This document shows, piece by piece, positions 54,307-63,394 of a stretch of DNA of 64,000 nt. Positions within the stretch are counted from its first letter, which is position 1. Every line of letters begins with the position of its first letter. Both the position numbers and the translations under genes were made by a program. The stretch is from Stieleria marina (GTDB lineage Bacteria > Planctomycetota > Planctomycetia > Pirellulales > Pirellulaceae). Below the pieces are notes generated by a model, which was given only the letters and a program-made list of their open reading frames with translations, made no database searches and was not told where the DNA came from. The DNA lies in contig CP036526.1 in the NCBI GenBank assembly GCA_007741555.1, positions 248,001 to 312,000 on the forward strand. Direction: 5' to 3'.

Positions 54307-55548
54307 ATGAAGAACACACGAATTCCAGTAGGTTCCGGAATAGGTGGACTCGTCCTGTGTTTGTTTTCGCCTTGGGTCTCGGCAGACGAAAAGTTCGCCG
54401 ACGATGTGGCCTTCATGAAAGAACATACACAGATCGTTCTGTTACACGACGGTGACGCGGCGGTCGCAGTGGCTCCCGCTTACCAGGGCCGTGTGATGAC
54501 TAGCACCTTCGACCGCAAGGCCGGTCCGAGCTTCGGCTGGATCAACCGACCGGTGATTGAAAAAGGATTCCTTTCAGAAGAAGACAAAAAGGGCAAGCTG
54601 GAAGAGCACATTTATATCTTCGGCGGAGAAGAACGTTTCTGGCTCGGACCAGAAGGCGGGCAGTATGCCTTGTTCTTTAGACCAGGAACGAAATTTGAAT
54701 TCTCCGACTGGGCCACTCCAGCAGCGATCGATACCGAAGCGTTCGAGCTGGTTGAACAAACTGAAACGTCAGCGAAGTTCAAACACACGACGGATCTGAT
54801 CAATTACAGCGGAGCCGAATTCAACGTTGGCATCGAGCGCACGGTGAAGCTGCTGCCCCCACAAGAAGCCTCCAAGCTGTTGGGCGTCGAACTCAGTGAC
54901 GGGCTTCGAATGGTGGGATATGAAACGGACAACCGAATTACCAACACAGGTTCGGACGCCTGGAAGCCGGAGACAGGGCTACTTTCGATCTGGATGCTCG
55001 GAATGTACAACCCCTCGCCCGAAACAACCGTGGTCATTCCCTTTGAAGAAGGTGACGACAAGACGCTTGGCCCGAGAGTGAACGACACGTACTTCGGAAA
55101 GGTTCCGGCAGAGTATCTGCAGGTAAAAAAACAGAAACTCTTCTTTAAGGGCGATGGAACGCGCCGTGGAAAGATCGGTATCAATCCGCAGCGATCGCAG
55201 GGGATTGCTGGAAGCTACGATGCCGCGGGACAGGTCCTGAATATTGTGACCTACAACTTGCAGGACGCACCGCACGGCTTCGTCAATTCCATGTGGGAGC
55301 TACAGGACGAGCCGTATGCCGGGGATGTGATCAATTCCTACAACGACGGTTCGCCCGAACCGGGCAAAGCTCCGCTAGGGCCATTCTACGAATTGGAAAC
55401 GTCTTCTCCCGCCTCCGCCCTGAAACCCGGCGAGACGATGAAGCACGTCCAGCGAACGTTCCACATCCAAGGCAGCGAAGAGGAACTCAATCCGCTCGCA
55501 CGACGCCTGCTCGGAGCGCACCTGGACGACATCAAGGACGCATTTTGA
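54307..55548 (+). CDS. Secreted DUF6786-type protein (mutarotase-like fold)
   Basis: 413 residues from ATG 54307, one base after the preceding TAG, so translation is probably coupled; a longer frame from 54226 overlaps the previous gene. The signal peptide ends PWVSADE. The body resembles DUF6786 proteins: LLHDGDAAVAVAPAYQGRVMTSTF, FGWINRPVIEKG, GGEERFWLGPEGGQYALFF, and a late VINSYNDGSP with GPFYELETSSPA. This pattern is similar to the galactose-mutarotase-like fold, with a His/Glu-lined groove. Such proteins may interconvert anomers or bind sugars; activity is not known. It is the last gene of the 50-kb plus-strand array. Confidence 0.7.
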   Translation: MKNTRIPVGSGIGGLVLCLFSPWVSADEKFADDVAFMKEHTQIVLLHDGDAAVAVAPAYQGRVMTSTFDRKAGPSFGWINRPVIEKGFLSEEDKKGKLEEHIYIFGGEERFWLGPEGGQYALFFRPGTKFEFSDWATPAAIDTEAFELVEQTETSAKFKHTTDLINYSGAEFNVGIERTVKLLPPQEASKLLGVELSDGLRMVGYETDNRITNTGSDAWKPETGLLSIWMLGMYNPSPETTVVIPFEEGDDKTLGPRVNDTYFGKVPAEYLQVKKQKLFFKGDGTRRGKIGINPQRSQGIAGSYDAAGQVLNIVTYNLQDAPHGFVNSMWELQDEPYAGDVINSYNDGSPEPGKAPLGPFYELETSSPASALKPGETMKHVQRTFHIQGSEEELNPLARRLLGAHLDDIKDAF

Positions 55549-57312
55549 GTGGAAAACTCCACGGCGTGGCGTCGACGTAACCCGCGCCCAGTGAAACTCC
55601 CTTTTTTCAACGATCCATTTCCTGTGATTCTGGCGAGGAGAAGCCGCCCAGTGTGGTCCCCATCACTTTTGAAAATGAGAAATTGTTTCACCTCTCGACG
55701 TTATTGAGTTTTGTCGTAAGCGTGTGTTTCGGACGGTGATATTGAAGGCATCTGTTGCTTGTCGGAGAAAAATGCCATGCAACCTCTCAGCTTGCCGGCT
55801 GACAATTCCCGAACAACTGGCAGTGGGGACAAACTGGAGAAGAAGTTGCCTATTTGAATTCAATGTGAGCCAATCATAGATGGAGCCTATAGGCCCAAAC
55901 CCAATCCAAACTCAGGTGTGGGTGAAACGGACTAAAACCTTTTCAGGTTCTAGTGCTCGTTTTTCAATGGCGACGCTAGACTTGGCGTCTAGCAGACCGT
56001 TTTCAATTGGTGTAACGTCCGCGTGAATTCCGCTGCCGCTCCGCCTGTTTGTCTTACCTGAGCAAGCCAACTTTAATCGCGTGAATTTGACATTGGTAAT
56101 CACGCGACTTCCGGGTGATCAGAATCAAAGCAGAAAATGTCACTTATTTTGTCACTTGGCAAAAGCCTGCTGAGTCAGCGTGGCAACAATCGTTCGTTGC
56201 GAATCCGATTTGGTTGGTGCACCGTTGCCGCCAATCGTATGGTTGGAACGGGGAGGGCAATTGTCTTTCGCCCTAACTGCGATTTCTTGGTCAACCTAGC
56301 CGCTGAGTCTCCTAAGTGACCCTGAGGGGAGGCCAACACGTTAACCTAAATGGCAGTTCGCATCACGCGGCTCAACGAAAACGCCAAGAACTATTTTCCA
56401 AAACTTTCGATCTGCTTCGCCGCTCGAGCGGGCGAGTCGGAAGGTCTAGAGGTAGCGAAGTCTTGTTGGTCGTTTAGGAGTGGTGAATGCAGTACTTATT
56501 TCCGAAATCGTCTCGAGTGATCCGTCAGCTCTTACGTGAACCGAGTAGTTCTAGGAGCAGGGAAGTAATTTGCTTCCGCAGCGTTTTGCTGAAACATGGC
56601 GTTGAGCGCGCAGTGGGGTGAAATCGCGGCACAGGCAACCGGCGATTCCTTTCAGGCTCGAGAACAACTTTCAACATTTTCGATCGCCGCTTCATCAATT
56701 CGGCTCACCTTGCGATAGGTCTACAAGTAGAGACTGCGATGTTCTTTCTTGATTCACAATGCCAATTACTTTTGCAAAGTTCTGGCATTTTCAATGCTGG
56801 TTTTGTGAATGTTGGAAAATCCTAAATCCAGAGGCGGACAAGAACGATTCGAACCCTGTTTTTCGCTGCTTTCCAAACGTTGGCGATAGCACGAACGAAA
56901 AACCAGTCGACTAATCCATGTCGAAACGGTGTCGGTGCAATGTTTCTCGTTCGGGGCGTCCGACGTTATTGCAGCGAGTGTTTTTATCGTGCTTTGCGGT
57001 GCCAAAGTGATGTAGCGGCCTTCGCAACCGCACAACCAATTAGGCGATAAAGAGGATTTGACAAGCCTCCTTCAATTCCCATAATCCCTATCGCTCGAAC
57101 ACCGAGCCGCTCAGCCAACCAACCAGCGACCAACCCAGCCAACCGGCTCCTCGCCCGTCCGTGATCGTTCACGTCGAGCTTCTTTTGAATTTGCCACTCA
57201 CCCCTGACACGGGCGATGTCGTCGCAGATTTGGTCCGTCTCTTTCCTGACTTCGCCGCGCGCCCATTAATCGGCACCCGCTGCGAAGTTTTCCGCATCCG
57301 ACAAGGAAAGCT
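55549..57312. other. 1.76-kb region without recognisable genes
   Basis: No reading frame here resembles a known family. The longest are 60-90 codons, lie on both strands and have no clear ribosome-binding sites. Sequence 57110-57150 has a low-complexity run rich in AACC/AGCC units. No tRNA, tmRNA or RNase P pattern was recognised. Possible contents are the terminator of the large array, decayed mobile DNA and the promoter of the MerR-like gene. It marks the boundary between the polysaccharide array and the tRNA-Arg neighbourhood. Confidence 0.5.
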
Positions 57313-57609
57313 ATGTCACAGCCCCCGTTGCTGTTAACCGTCGGCGAGGTCGCCCGACGGTTGGACACCAAGATCCACCGCATCGAATACATCATTCGAT
57401 CAAGGCGCATCGAAGCGACCGGCTGGGCCGGCCACGCTCGCGTTTTTTCGGAAGCCAGCCTGGATCACATCGCCAGCGAACTGAGCCGCATGAATGCGGA
57501 ACTGGTCGACAAAGTCAACTTCGACGGTCCCGGCGGCAACGTTGCGATCACCTTCCATCCCACAGGCCTGAAAAGCCTCACTCAACAACCTCTGGAGATC
57601 GCCCAATGA
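57313..57609 (+). CDS. Small MerR/HTH-type DNA-binding protein
   Basis: 98 residues. LLTVGEVARRLDTKIHRIEYIIRSRRIEATG is a winged-helix start of the MerR or excisionase type, followed by GHARVFSEASLDHIASEL, the usual second half. There is no effector domain, only a short tail. Its TGA overlaps, as ATGA at 57606-57609, the start of the next small frame, so the two would be coupled. Such short MerR-like proteins often accompany recombinases or excision functions. No recombinase lies beside it, so it may be what is left of an integrated element at the nearby tRNA-Arg gene. Confidence 0.7.
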   Translation: MSQPPLLLTVGEVARRLDTKIHRIEYIIRSRRIEATGWAGHARVFSEASLDHIASELSRMNAELVDKVNFDGPGGNVAITFHPTGLKSLTQQPLEIAQ

Positions 57610-58015
57610 GTGAATCCCTCACCATCAATCGAAAGTTCCACGTCGCCAAAAGACGTGACGGCGCAAACACTTGCAAGACGGCGTCGCTCCCAGCACACCC
57701 AGCGGTCGAGTCCCACGCATCACGTTGGCCCATCGCTGTCACAGACTGATCCAGGACGGCACGATCATCAATCAATCCGAACTGGCCCACTACGGCCAGA
57801 TCTCCACGACCCGCATGACGCAAATCATGTGGATGGACAACCTCGCCCCCGACATTCAAGAAGAAATCTTGTTCCTACCCAACACCGTCAAAGGCCGCGA
57901 CCCGATCAAGGAAGCCGAGATCCGCCCCATCGCCAAAACACTTGATTGGAAACAACAACGCAAAATGTGGCGAGCGATCAAGGACACTCAACCTGTTAAC
58001 CCGAGCCAAACATAA
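57606..58015 (+). pseudogene. Small HTH protein gene with a frameshift
   Basis: From ATG 57606 the frame reads MSESLTINRKFHVAKRRDG and then, about 57660-57664, becomes unrelated. One base fewer or more restores a continuous protein: the other frame from AAA 57665 reads KHLQDGVAPSTPSGRVPRI, then LAHRCHRLIQDGTI, INQSELAHYGQISTTRMTQIM with a helix-turn-helix, and LAPDIQEEILFLP. I recall this joined pattern (RRDGRKRLQDG-like, SGRVPR, APDIQEEILFLP) from planctomycete genomes, commonly near recombinases, but cannot verify it. Either the gene is broken, or the downstream part starts again at TTG 57671 as a 114-residue protein. The surrounding bases are not a typical slippery heptamer, so programmed frameshifting is unlikely. 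Confidence 0.65.
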
Positions 58016-58249
58016 ACCGTCTGGTTCGGTGGGTCGGAAGCAAACGGCGTGGTAACAAGCAGCCACTTTGTGAACAGAGAGCGCGATAGTTCGGAGAGAA
58101 AAATCCGTTGAGACGGACGCAACTCATGCGGATCCGGGACGGCCGAGTTCGAAAGAGAGGTTTCGGGCAAACCACCGAGACTTGAAAAACGCCTCAAACA
58201 CGGCGTTTATTAACCGGCCAAGAACGGCCGATGGAGACTCTCACCGTGC

Positions 58250-58272
58250 GAATTGGCCGGTAGGGCCAATTC
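58250..58272 (-). terminator. Hairpin just downstream of tRNA-Arg
   Basis: GAATTGGCC (58250-58258), loop GGTAG and GGCCAATTC (58264-58272) form a perfect 9-bp stem, extendable with one bulge to about 12 bp. It lies 17 bases beyond the 3' end of the minus-strand tRNA-Arg gene, where a tRNA terminator or processing signal is expected. There is no strong T-run. Confidence 0.5.
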
Positions 58273-58288
58273 CGCAGATTGAAAAGAG

Positions 58289-58362
58289 TACACCAGGAGG
58301 GATTCGAACCCCCAACCCTCGGTTCCGAAGACCGATGCGCTATCCAGTTGCGCCACTGGTGC
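58289..58362 (-). tRNA. tRNA-Arg(TCG)
   Basis: On the minus strand the 74 bases fold as a cloverleaf. The acceptor arm is GCACCAG with CTGGTGT, including a G-U first pair. The D-arm region is GCGCAACTGGATAGCGC, the anticodon stem TCGGT/ACCGA encloses the loop CTTCGGA, and the T-arm contains GGTTCGAATCC. The anticodon is TCG, reading CGA codons. The CCA end is not encoded. tRNA genes are common integration sites, and the MerR-like and broken HTH genes lie on its 3' side. Confidence 0.93.
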
Positions 58363-58539
58363 TCTTGATTTCAGTTCACATTGTAGCGGGTTTTGGTGGG
58401 GCGGCTAGAAGCCGTTTGGATGGTATTTTTCGAGGGCTTTCTCGGCTGGTTATTTGCAGAAGCTTCCGCGTTTTGGCTCCCTTACGAGCGGACAGCTATG
58501 ATATCGCTGATTCCATTTCCCAACTTGCTTGAGACTGCC

Positions 58540-60150
58540 ATGAAGATCCTTTCCGCGATCACGTTTGCTGCTTGCTTGGTTGTGTCACCCAATTTGATGG
58601 CGGACCTTCGCGTTCCCCACTTTTTCAGCGACCACATGGTGCTTCAACGCGATGGCGATGCACAGCTATGGGGGAACGCATCGCCGAACGCCAATGTATC
58701 GATCGAGTTTGGTGAAAAGGACTTTTCCGTCCAGGCCGATGCGGCTGGCAAATGGAAAACGGGTATCGCCGCAGGACCTGCAAACTCGCAAGGCCGCGTG
58801 CTGAAAATTTCGTCCGGTGGCCAAACCATTGAAATCAAAGATGTCTTGGTCGGCGAAGTTTGGCTGGCAAGCGGTCAGTCGAATATGGCGTTTACGCTGG
58901 GGCGAGTACCTGAGTACGCAAAAATGCTCCAGACGATCGATCTACCTGGCGTCCGCATGTTTTGCGCCGCTCCCACTGCGGCGGCCGAACCTCAGGACAA
59001 CATCGTGGGTGACTGGTTGTTGCCGAACACCCAAGCAGGCAATTCCATGTCGGCGGTTGCATTCTTTTTTGCAAAGAAACTACACGAGGAATTGGGGGTG
59101 CCGGTGGGGATCATCAAGACAGCTTGGGGTGGCAAACCAGTCGAGACACTCACAAGTCGTGCGGCACTGAGTGCGTTGCCTGAAACAAAAGTGTTGGTCG
59201 ACAGATTGATGAAGCAGCAAAAGGCATTCGATCCGGTTGCTGCCAAGAAGTCTTACGATCAACGGCTGAAGTTTTTCAAAGTCGCCAGCAAGCAATGGCA
59301 GGAAAAGGGCAAGGCGTCTGGTAAACGGCGTCCCAAAGCACCCGCACGCCCCAAGTGGCCCACGATGACCGAAGGCAATCCCGGGGTGCTGTACGACGGC
59401 ATGATTCATCCTTTTGTCGGTTACACGATCCAGGGCGCAATCTGGTACCAGGGCGAAGCGAACGCCAAAGCGGGGAAGGTGCCGTATGACGTCACGCTAC
59501 CGTTGATGATTCGCGACTGGCGCGATCGATGGGGAACCGACTTTGCGTTTGAATTCGTGCAATTGGCAAACTTCAAAAAGGTCGAAACGGAACCCGGAAA
59601 CAATGACCCGTGGCCATTGCTGCAAGATCGAATGCGTTTGATTTTGGAAACGACACCCAATACCGGCATGGCGGTAATCAACGACGTGGGGGCCGCCAAC
59701 GACATTCATCCGCAGGACAAAAAAACGCCCGGGGATCGGCTGGCGATCTGGGCACTCGCCAAAACGTATGGCCAAGACATTGTTTATAGCGGTCCGCTGT
59801 TCGCTTCGAGCAACCAAGCAGATGGTGCGATTAAGGTTGAGTTCACCGCGGTCGGCGACGGGCTGAAGTCTCGCGACGGGGGTTCGCTGAACCGTTTTGA
59901 GATTGCTGGCAGCGACAAAGTCTGGCATTGGGCGGACGCAAAGATATCCGGCAAATCGACGGTGACCGTCAGCAGCAAGAAGGTCGCTGATCCCGCCGCC
60001 GTCCGCTACGCATGGGCAGCGAATCCCGAAGGAGTCAACTTGGTCAACAGCGACGGGTTGCCGACGTCTGTGTTCCGCACGGACGACTGGGACGATGTGG
60101 GGTCGGCCGAAGCTTCGCGAAGAACCGTGCCGGCACGACGGGCTCAATAA
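58540..60150 (+). CDS. Secreted sialate O-acetylesterase-type carbohydrate esterase
   Basis: 536 residues from ATG 58540, signal peptide ending NLMAD; the frame is open from 58393, but that part is not homologous. LRVPHFFSDHMVLQRD and GNASPNANVSIEF begin the family's N-terminal beta domain. The catalytic SGNH-type motif is ASGQSNM with Ser114, followed by AWGGKPVETLTS, GAIWYQGEANA and a late DIHPQDKKTPGDRLA, where Asp and His of the triad would sit. A Lys/Pro-rich insertion at about 260-275 (GKASGKRRPKAPARPKWP) is unusual. Exported members deacetylate sialic acid or other sugars, and in planctomycetes the substrate is probably algal glycan. It stands outside the main array. Confidence 0.88.
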   Translation: MKILSAITFAACLVVSPNLMADLRVPHFFSDHMVLQRDGDAQLWGNASPNANVSIEFGEKDFSVQADAAGKWKTGIAAGPANSQGRVLKISSGGQTIEIKDVLVGEVWLASGQSNMAFTLGRVPEYAKMLQTIDLPGVRMFCAAPTAAAEPQDNIVGDWLLPNTQAGNSMSAVAFFFAKKLHEELGVPVGIIKTAWGGKPVETLTSRAALSALPETKVLVDRLMKQQKAFDPVAAKKSYDQRLKFFKVASKQWQEKGKASGKRRPKAPARPKWPTMTEGNPGVLYDGMIHPFVGYTIQGAIWYQGEANAKAGKVPYDVTLPLMIRDWRDRWGTDFAFEFVQLANFKKVETEPGNNDPWPLLQDRMRLILETTPNTGMAVINDVGAANDIHPQDKKTPGDRLAIWALAKTYGQDIVYSGPLFASSNQADGAIKVEFTAVGDGLKSRDGGSLNRFEIAGSDKVWHWADAKISGKSTVTVSSKKVADPAAVRYAWAANPEGVNLVNSDGLPTSVFRTDDWDDVGSAEASRRTVPARRAQ

Positions 60151-60165
60151 CATCCAGCCACAGCC

Positions 60166-60195
60166 GTCGTCCTGCGACGCCGTTCGCAGGACGAC
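60166..60195. terminator. Bidirectional hairpin between converging genes
   Basis: GTCGTCCTGCGA (60166-60177), a 6-base loop and TCGCAGGACGAC (60184-60195) make a perfect 12-bp stem. It lies in the 52-bp gap between the converging stops of the esterase and gcvP, so it can end transcription from both sides. There is no long T-run on either side. Confidence 0.8.
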
Positions 60196-60202
60196 GTCGA
60201 TG

Positions 60203-63154
60203 TCAGGAATAGTCGTCCATTGGTGGGCAACTGCAAACCAGGTTGCGGTCGCCGTAGGTATTGTCGATGCGGCCTACGGTGGGCCAGAATTTGGCGTCTC
60301 GCAACCAATTGGCCGGCCAAGCGGCTTGCTCGCGGCTGTAGGGATGCGGCCAGTCGTCGCGACCGATCTGCTGCATCGTGTGCGGTGCATTGGTCAGCGG
60401 ATTGTCTTCGCGGTCGAGCGTTCCATCCTGAATGGCTTGGATCTCCGCACGGATCGAAATCATTGCGTCGCAGAAACGATCCAGTTCGTCTTTGCCTTCG
60501 CTTTCGGTTGGTTCGATCATCAAAGTTCCGGCAACCGGCCATGACATGGTTGGACCGTGAAATCCGTAGTCCATCAAGCGTTTGGCGATGTCTTCGATTT
60601 TGACGCCGGCTGATTTTTCAAAGGGGCGACAGTCGACGATAAATTCGTGAGCGACATATCCATTGGAATCCGTGTAAAGAATGTCGTAGTGGTCGCTTAG
60701 TCGCTTGGCCATGTAGTTGGCGTTTAAGATGGCGACTTGTGTTGCGCGGCGGAGGCCTTCGCCGCCCATCATGCCGATATAGACGTAGCTGATCGTCAGG
60801 ATGCTGGGGCTGCCGTAAGGTGCTGCGGACACGGGACCGATCGCAAATTCGCCTGCGGTGTCGGGACGTTGGACGGGGTGCTCGGGCAAAAACGGCACCA
60901 GTTGTTCGGCGACGCCGATTGGTCCCATGCCGGGACCACCACCGCCGTGCGGAATGCAGAACGTTTTGTGCAAGTTCAAGTGGCACACGTCGGCGCCACA
61001 TTTTCCAGGACTGGTCAGGCCGACTTGAGCGTTCATATTCGCACCGTCCATATAAACTTGGCCACCGGTGTCGTGGATGATGTCGCAGACTTCGCGGATC
61101 GTTGATTCAAATACACCGTGGGTCGACGGGTACGTGATCATCAAGCAGGAGAGCTGTTCGGCATGCTTTTCCGCTTTGGCGCGAAGATCATCCATGTCGA
61201 TGTCACCGTGGTCGTTGCATTTGATGGCGACGACTCGCATCCCCGCCATCACTGCCGATGCAGGATTGGTTCCGTGGGCCGACGTTGGGATCAAGCAGAC
61301 GTCGCGCTGATTGTCGGTCCCGGCTTTGGCGGCCATGTGTTCGTGGTAGGCACGGATGACCAGCAGGCCGGCGTATTCGCCTTGAGCACCGGCGTTAGGC
61401 TGCAAGCTGACGGCCGAGAAACCGGTGACTTCGCACAGCCAGCGTTCGAGTTCACGAAACATCTGCGTGTACCCGCGCCACTGGGTGTCGGGGGCGAAGG
61501 GGTGCATGTCGGAAAATTCAGGCCACGTGACTGGAATCATTTCGCTGGTCCCGTTCAGTTTCATCGTGCAGGAACCGAGCGGAATCATGGTGTGTGCGAG
61601 CGAAAGATCGCGTCCCATGAGTTTGAAGATGTATCGCAGCAGTTTTGTTTCGCTGCGGTGGTCGTGAAAAACCGGATGCGTCAGGAAATCGCTCTCGCGT
61701 GCAAATTCACCGACGTTGCAGCGTCCATCCGATTCGGCTTCGCTGAGCAGTTCATCGATATCGAATCCGGTGTAGTGTCCAAAGTTGAATGCTGCCAGCA
61801 AATCGGCGACTAGGGCACGGTTGGTCGTTTCGTCGAGCGTGACGCCCAACGTTCCGTCATTGTATTCGCGCAAATTGATTTGGCGTTCGCGAGCCGCGTC
61901 GGCGACCTGGCGTGCAGCGTGCTTGCGACCTTTTCCAAGTTGGATGCGGATGGTGTCAAAGACGGGACCGGCATGCGTCGTGGAGTGTCCCAGTCGTTCA
62001 AGTCCCTTGACCAACGCGGCGGTGAACCCTTGGACGCGACGAGCAATGTTTCGCAGTCCATCAGGACCGTGATAGACGGCGTAGAACGAATTGATGATCG
62101 CCAACAGTGCTTGCGCGGTGCAGATATTGCTGGTCGCTTTGTCCCGTCGAATGTGCTGTTCACGAGTTTGGATCGCCATTCTCAATGCGGGATTGCCGTG
62201 CGCGTCTTTGGAAACACCGATGATGCGACCAGGAAGTTTGCGTGCGTGCTGATCGTGGGTAGAGATAAAGGCAGCATGCGGTCCGCCCAAACCCATGGGC
62301 ACTCCAAACCGCTGCGCGCTGCCCACGCAAACGTCGGCGCCCCATTCGCCAGGTGGAATAACCACGGTCAGGGCCAGCAGGTCTGCGGCGGCAACGGTGA
62401 GACAGCCGTTTGTTTTTGCCTGAGCAGCCAGTTGTTTGTAATCTTCTAGTCGGCCATCGGTCGTGGGATACTGCACGAGCACCCCGCAAAGTCCGCCCTC
62501 GCCATGATCGAAATCAATTTCGCTGATCGGGCCGACTTTCAAATCGATGCCCATCCCGGTCGCACGAGTTTGCAGCAATGCGAGTGTTTGAGGGTGACAA
62601 TCATCGGCTGCCCAGAAACCATTTTTCTTGTGTCGAGCGATCGATGCGCACATGCCCATCGCTTCGGCCGCAGCGGTTGCTTCATCCAACAAGCTGGCGC
62701 CGGCGAGAGGCAGTCCGGTTAAGTCGGCAATCATGGTTTGGAAATTCAGCAGGGCTTCCAAACGTCCTTGTGCAATTTCGGCTTGATAGGGCGTGTACTG
62801 CGTGTACCAACCTGGGTTTTCCAATACGTTTCGCAAGATCACAGGTGGGGTGACCGTGCCGGTGTAACCCATTCCGATGCACGAACGATAGACCTTGTTC
62901 TTGCCGGCAATCGTTTTCAAACCTTGCAGGAATTCGGCTTCCCCACGCGCTTCGGGGATATCTAGCGGCGTGTTGGACTGAATGTCGCTTGGCACGGTGG
63001 CGTCGGAAAGGGCGTCAAGCGAAGCAAAGCTCAGTGTCTCCAGCATGATGTCGATCTCGCTGGGGGTGGGGCCGATGTGCCGGTGGACAAATCCGTCGAC
63101 AAAGTCCAGGACATTGGCGTCAGTCGAAACATTCGATTGGCGAGTGGCAGTCAT
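60203..63154 (-). CDS. gcvP: Glycine dehydrogenase (decarboxylating), P-protein
   Basis: 983 residues, the full-length single-chain form of the glycine cleavage P-protein. It decarboxylates glycine with pyridoxal phosphate and passes the aminomethyl group to the lipoyl H-protein. The N-terminal half begins RHIGPTPSEIDIMLETL and contains YTPYQAEIAQGRLEALLNFQ. The C-terminal half has MKLNGTSEMIPVTWPEF, PSTHGVFE and HLNLHKTFCIPHGGGGPGMGPIG with the PLP lysine at about 730. No signal peptide, so cytoplasmic. Genes for GcvT and GcvH are not visible in this window; they may lie elsewhere. The gene diverges from the antiporter gene, with 240 bp between their starts. Confidence 0.97.
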   Translation of the reverse strand: MTATRQSNVSTDANVLDFVDGFVHRHIGPTPSEIDIMLETLSFASLDALSDATVPSDIQSNTPLDIPEARGEAEFLQGLKTIAGKNKVYRSCIGMGYTGTVTPPVILRNVLENPGWYTQYTPYQAEIAQGRLEALLNFQTMIADLTGLPLAGASLLDEATAAAEAMGMCASIARHKKNGFWAADDCHPQTLALLQTRATGMGIDLKVGPISEIDFDHGEGGLCGVLVQYPTTDGRLEDYKQLAAQAKTNGCLTVAAADLLALTVVIPPGEWGADVCVGSAQRFGVPMGLGGPHAAFISTHDQHARKLPGRIIGVSKDAHGNPALRMAIQTREQHIRRDKATSNICTAQALLAIINSFYAVYHGPDGLRNIARRVQGFTAALVKGLERLGHSTTHAGPVFDTIRIQLGKGRKHAARQVADAARERQINLREYNDGTLGVTLDETTNRALVADLLAAFNFGHYTGFDIDELLSEAESDGRCNVGEFARESDFLTHPVFHDHRSETKLLRYIFKLMGRDLSLAHTMIPLGSCTMKLNGTSEMIPVTWPEFSDMHPFAPDTQWRGYTQMFRELERWLCEVTGFSAVSLQPNAGAQGEYAGLLVIRAYHEHMAAKAGTDNQRDVCLIPTSAHGTNPASAVMAGMRVVAIKCNDHGDIDMDDLRAKAEKHAEQLSCLMITYPSTHGVFESTIREVCDIIHDTGGQVYMDGANMNAQVGLTSPGKCGADVCHLNLHKTFCIPHGGGGPGMGPIGVAEQLVPFLPEHPVQRPDTAGEFAIGPVSAAPYGSPSILTISYVYIGMMGGEGLRRATQVAILNANYMAKRLSDHYDILYTDSNGYVAHEFIVDCRPFEKSAGVKIEDIAKRLMDYGFHGPTMSWPVAGTLMIEPTESEGKDELDRFCDAMISIRAEIQAIQDGTLDREDNPLTNAPHTMQQIGRDDWPHPYSREQAAWPANWLRDAKFWPTVGRIDNTYGDRNLVCSCPPMDDYS

Positions 63155-63394
63155 ACGTCGTTTCCGGCAAAAGGCAGCGTTGGGAAAGGTTCCACGAAGT
63201 CATTCAATTTAGATATGCTCGACGCGATTCGATATCCCTACTGCGGGATTGGCGGTCAAATCGGCCTTGGATGCAAACGTGGTGCAGTAGATTGGCCAAC
63301 GCCACGAGATGAAAACCGTCCGGCGGGCTACTTCATTTGGGAAATGATGGCTACTTTAAGTCGGACTAATTTGAATCTGCGAGAGAGAAAAACA

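Noticed and set aside
56351-56520. 56-codon plus-strand frame beginning MAVRITRLNENAKNYF
   Set aside because: No Shine-Dalgarno, no known family, and too short to separate from chance.
56984-57172. 62-codon minus-strand frame (GLVAGWLAERLGVRAIG)
   Set aside because: Low-complexity origin in an AACC-rich run, no ribosome-binding site and no similarity that I recognise.
57655-57670. Programmed frameshifting in the small HTH gene
   Set aside because: No slippery heptamer of the X-XXY-YYZ type is present at the shift; a single-base loss explains it more simply.
58182-58532. 116-codon plus-strand frame over the tRNA-Arg gene
   Set aside because: It reads through the tRNA on the opposite strand and has no family resemblance.
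58393-58539. Longer N-terminus of the sialate O-acetylesterase gene
   Set aside because: It starts next to the tRNA-Arg gene and precedes a normal signal peptide at 58540.
60220-61813. Plus-strand frames of 127-231 codons opposite gcvP
   Set aside because: Shadows of gcvP, whose protein is recognisable along its entire length.
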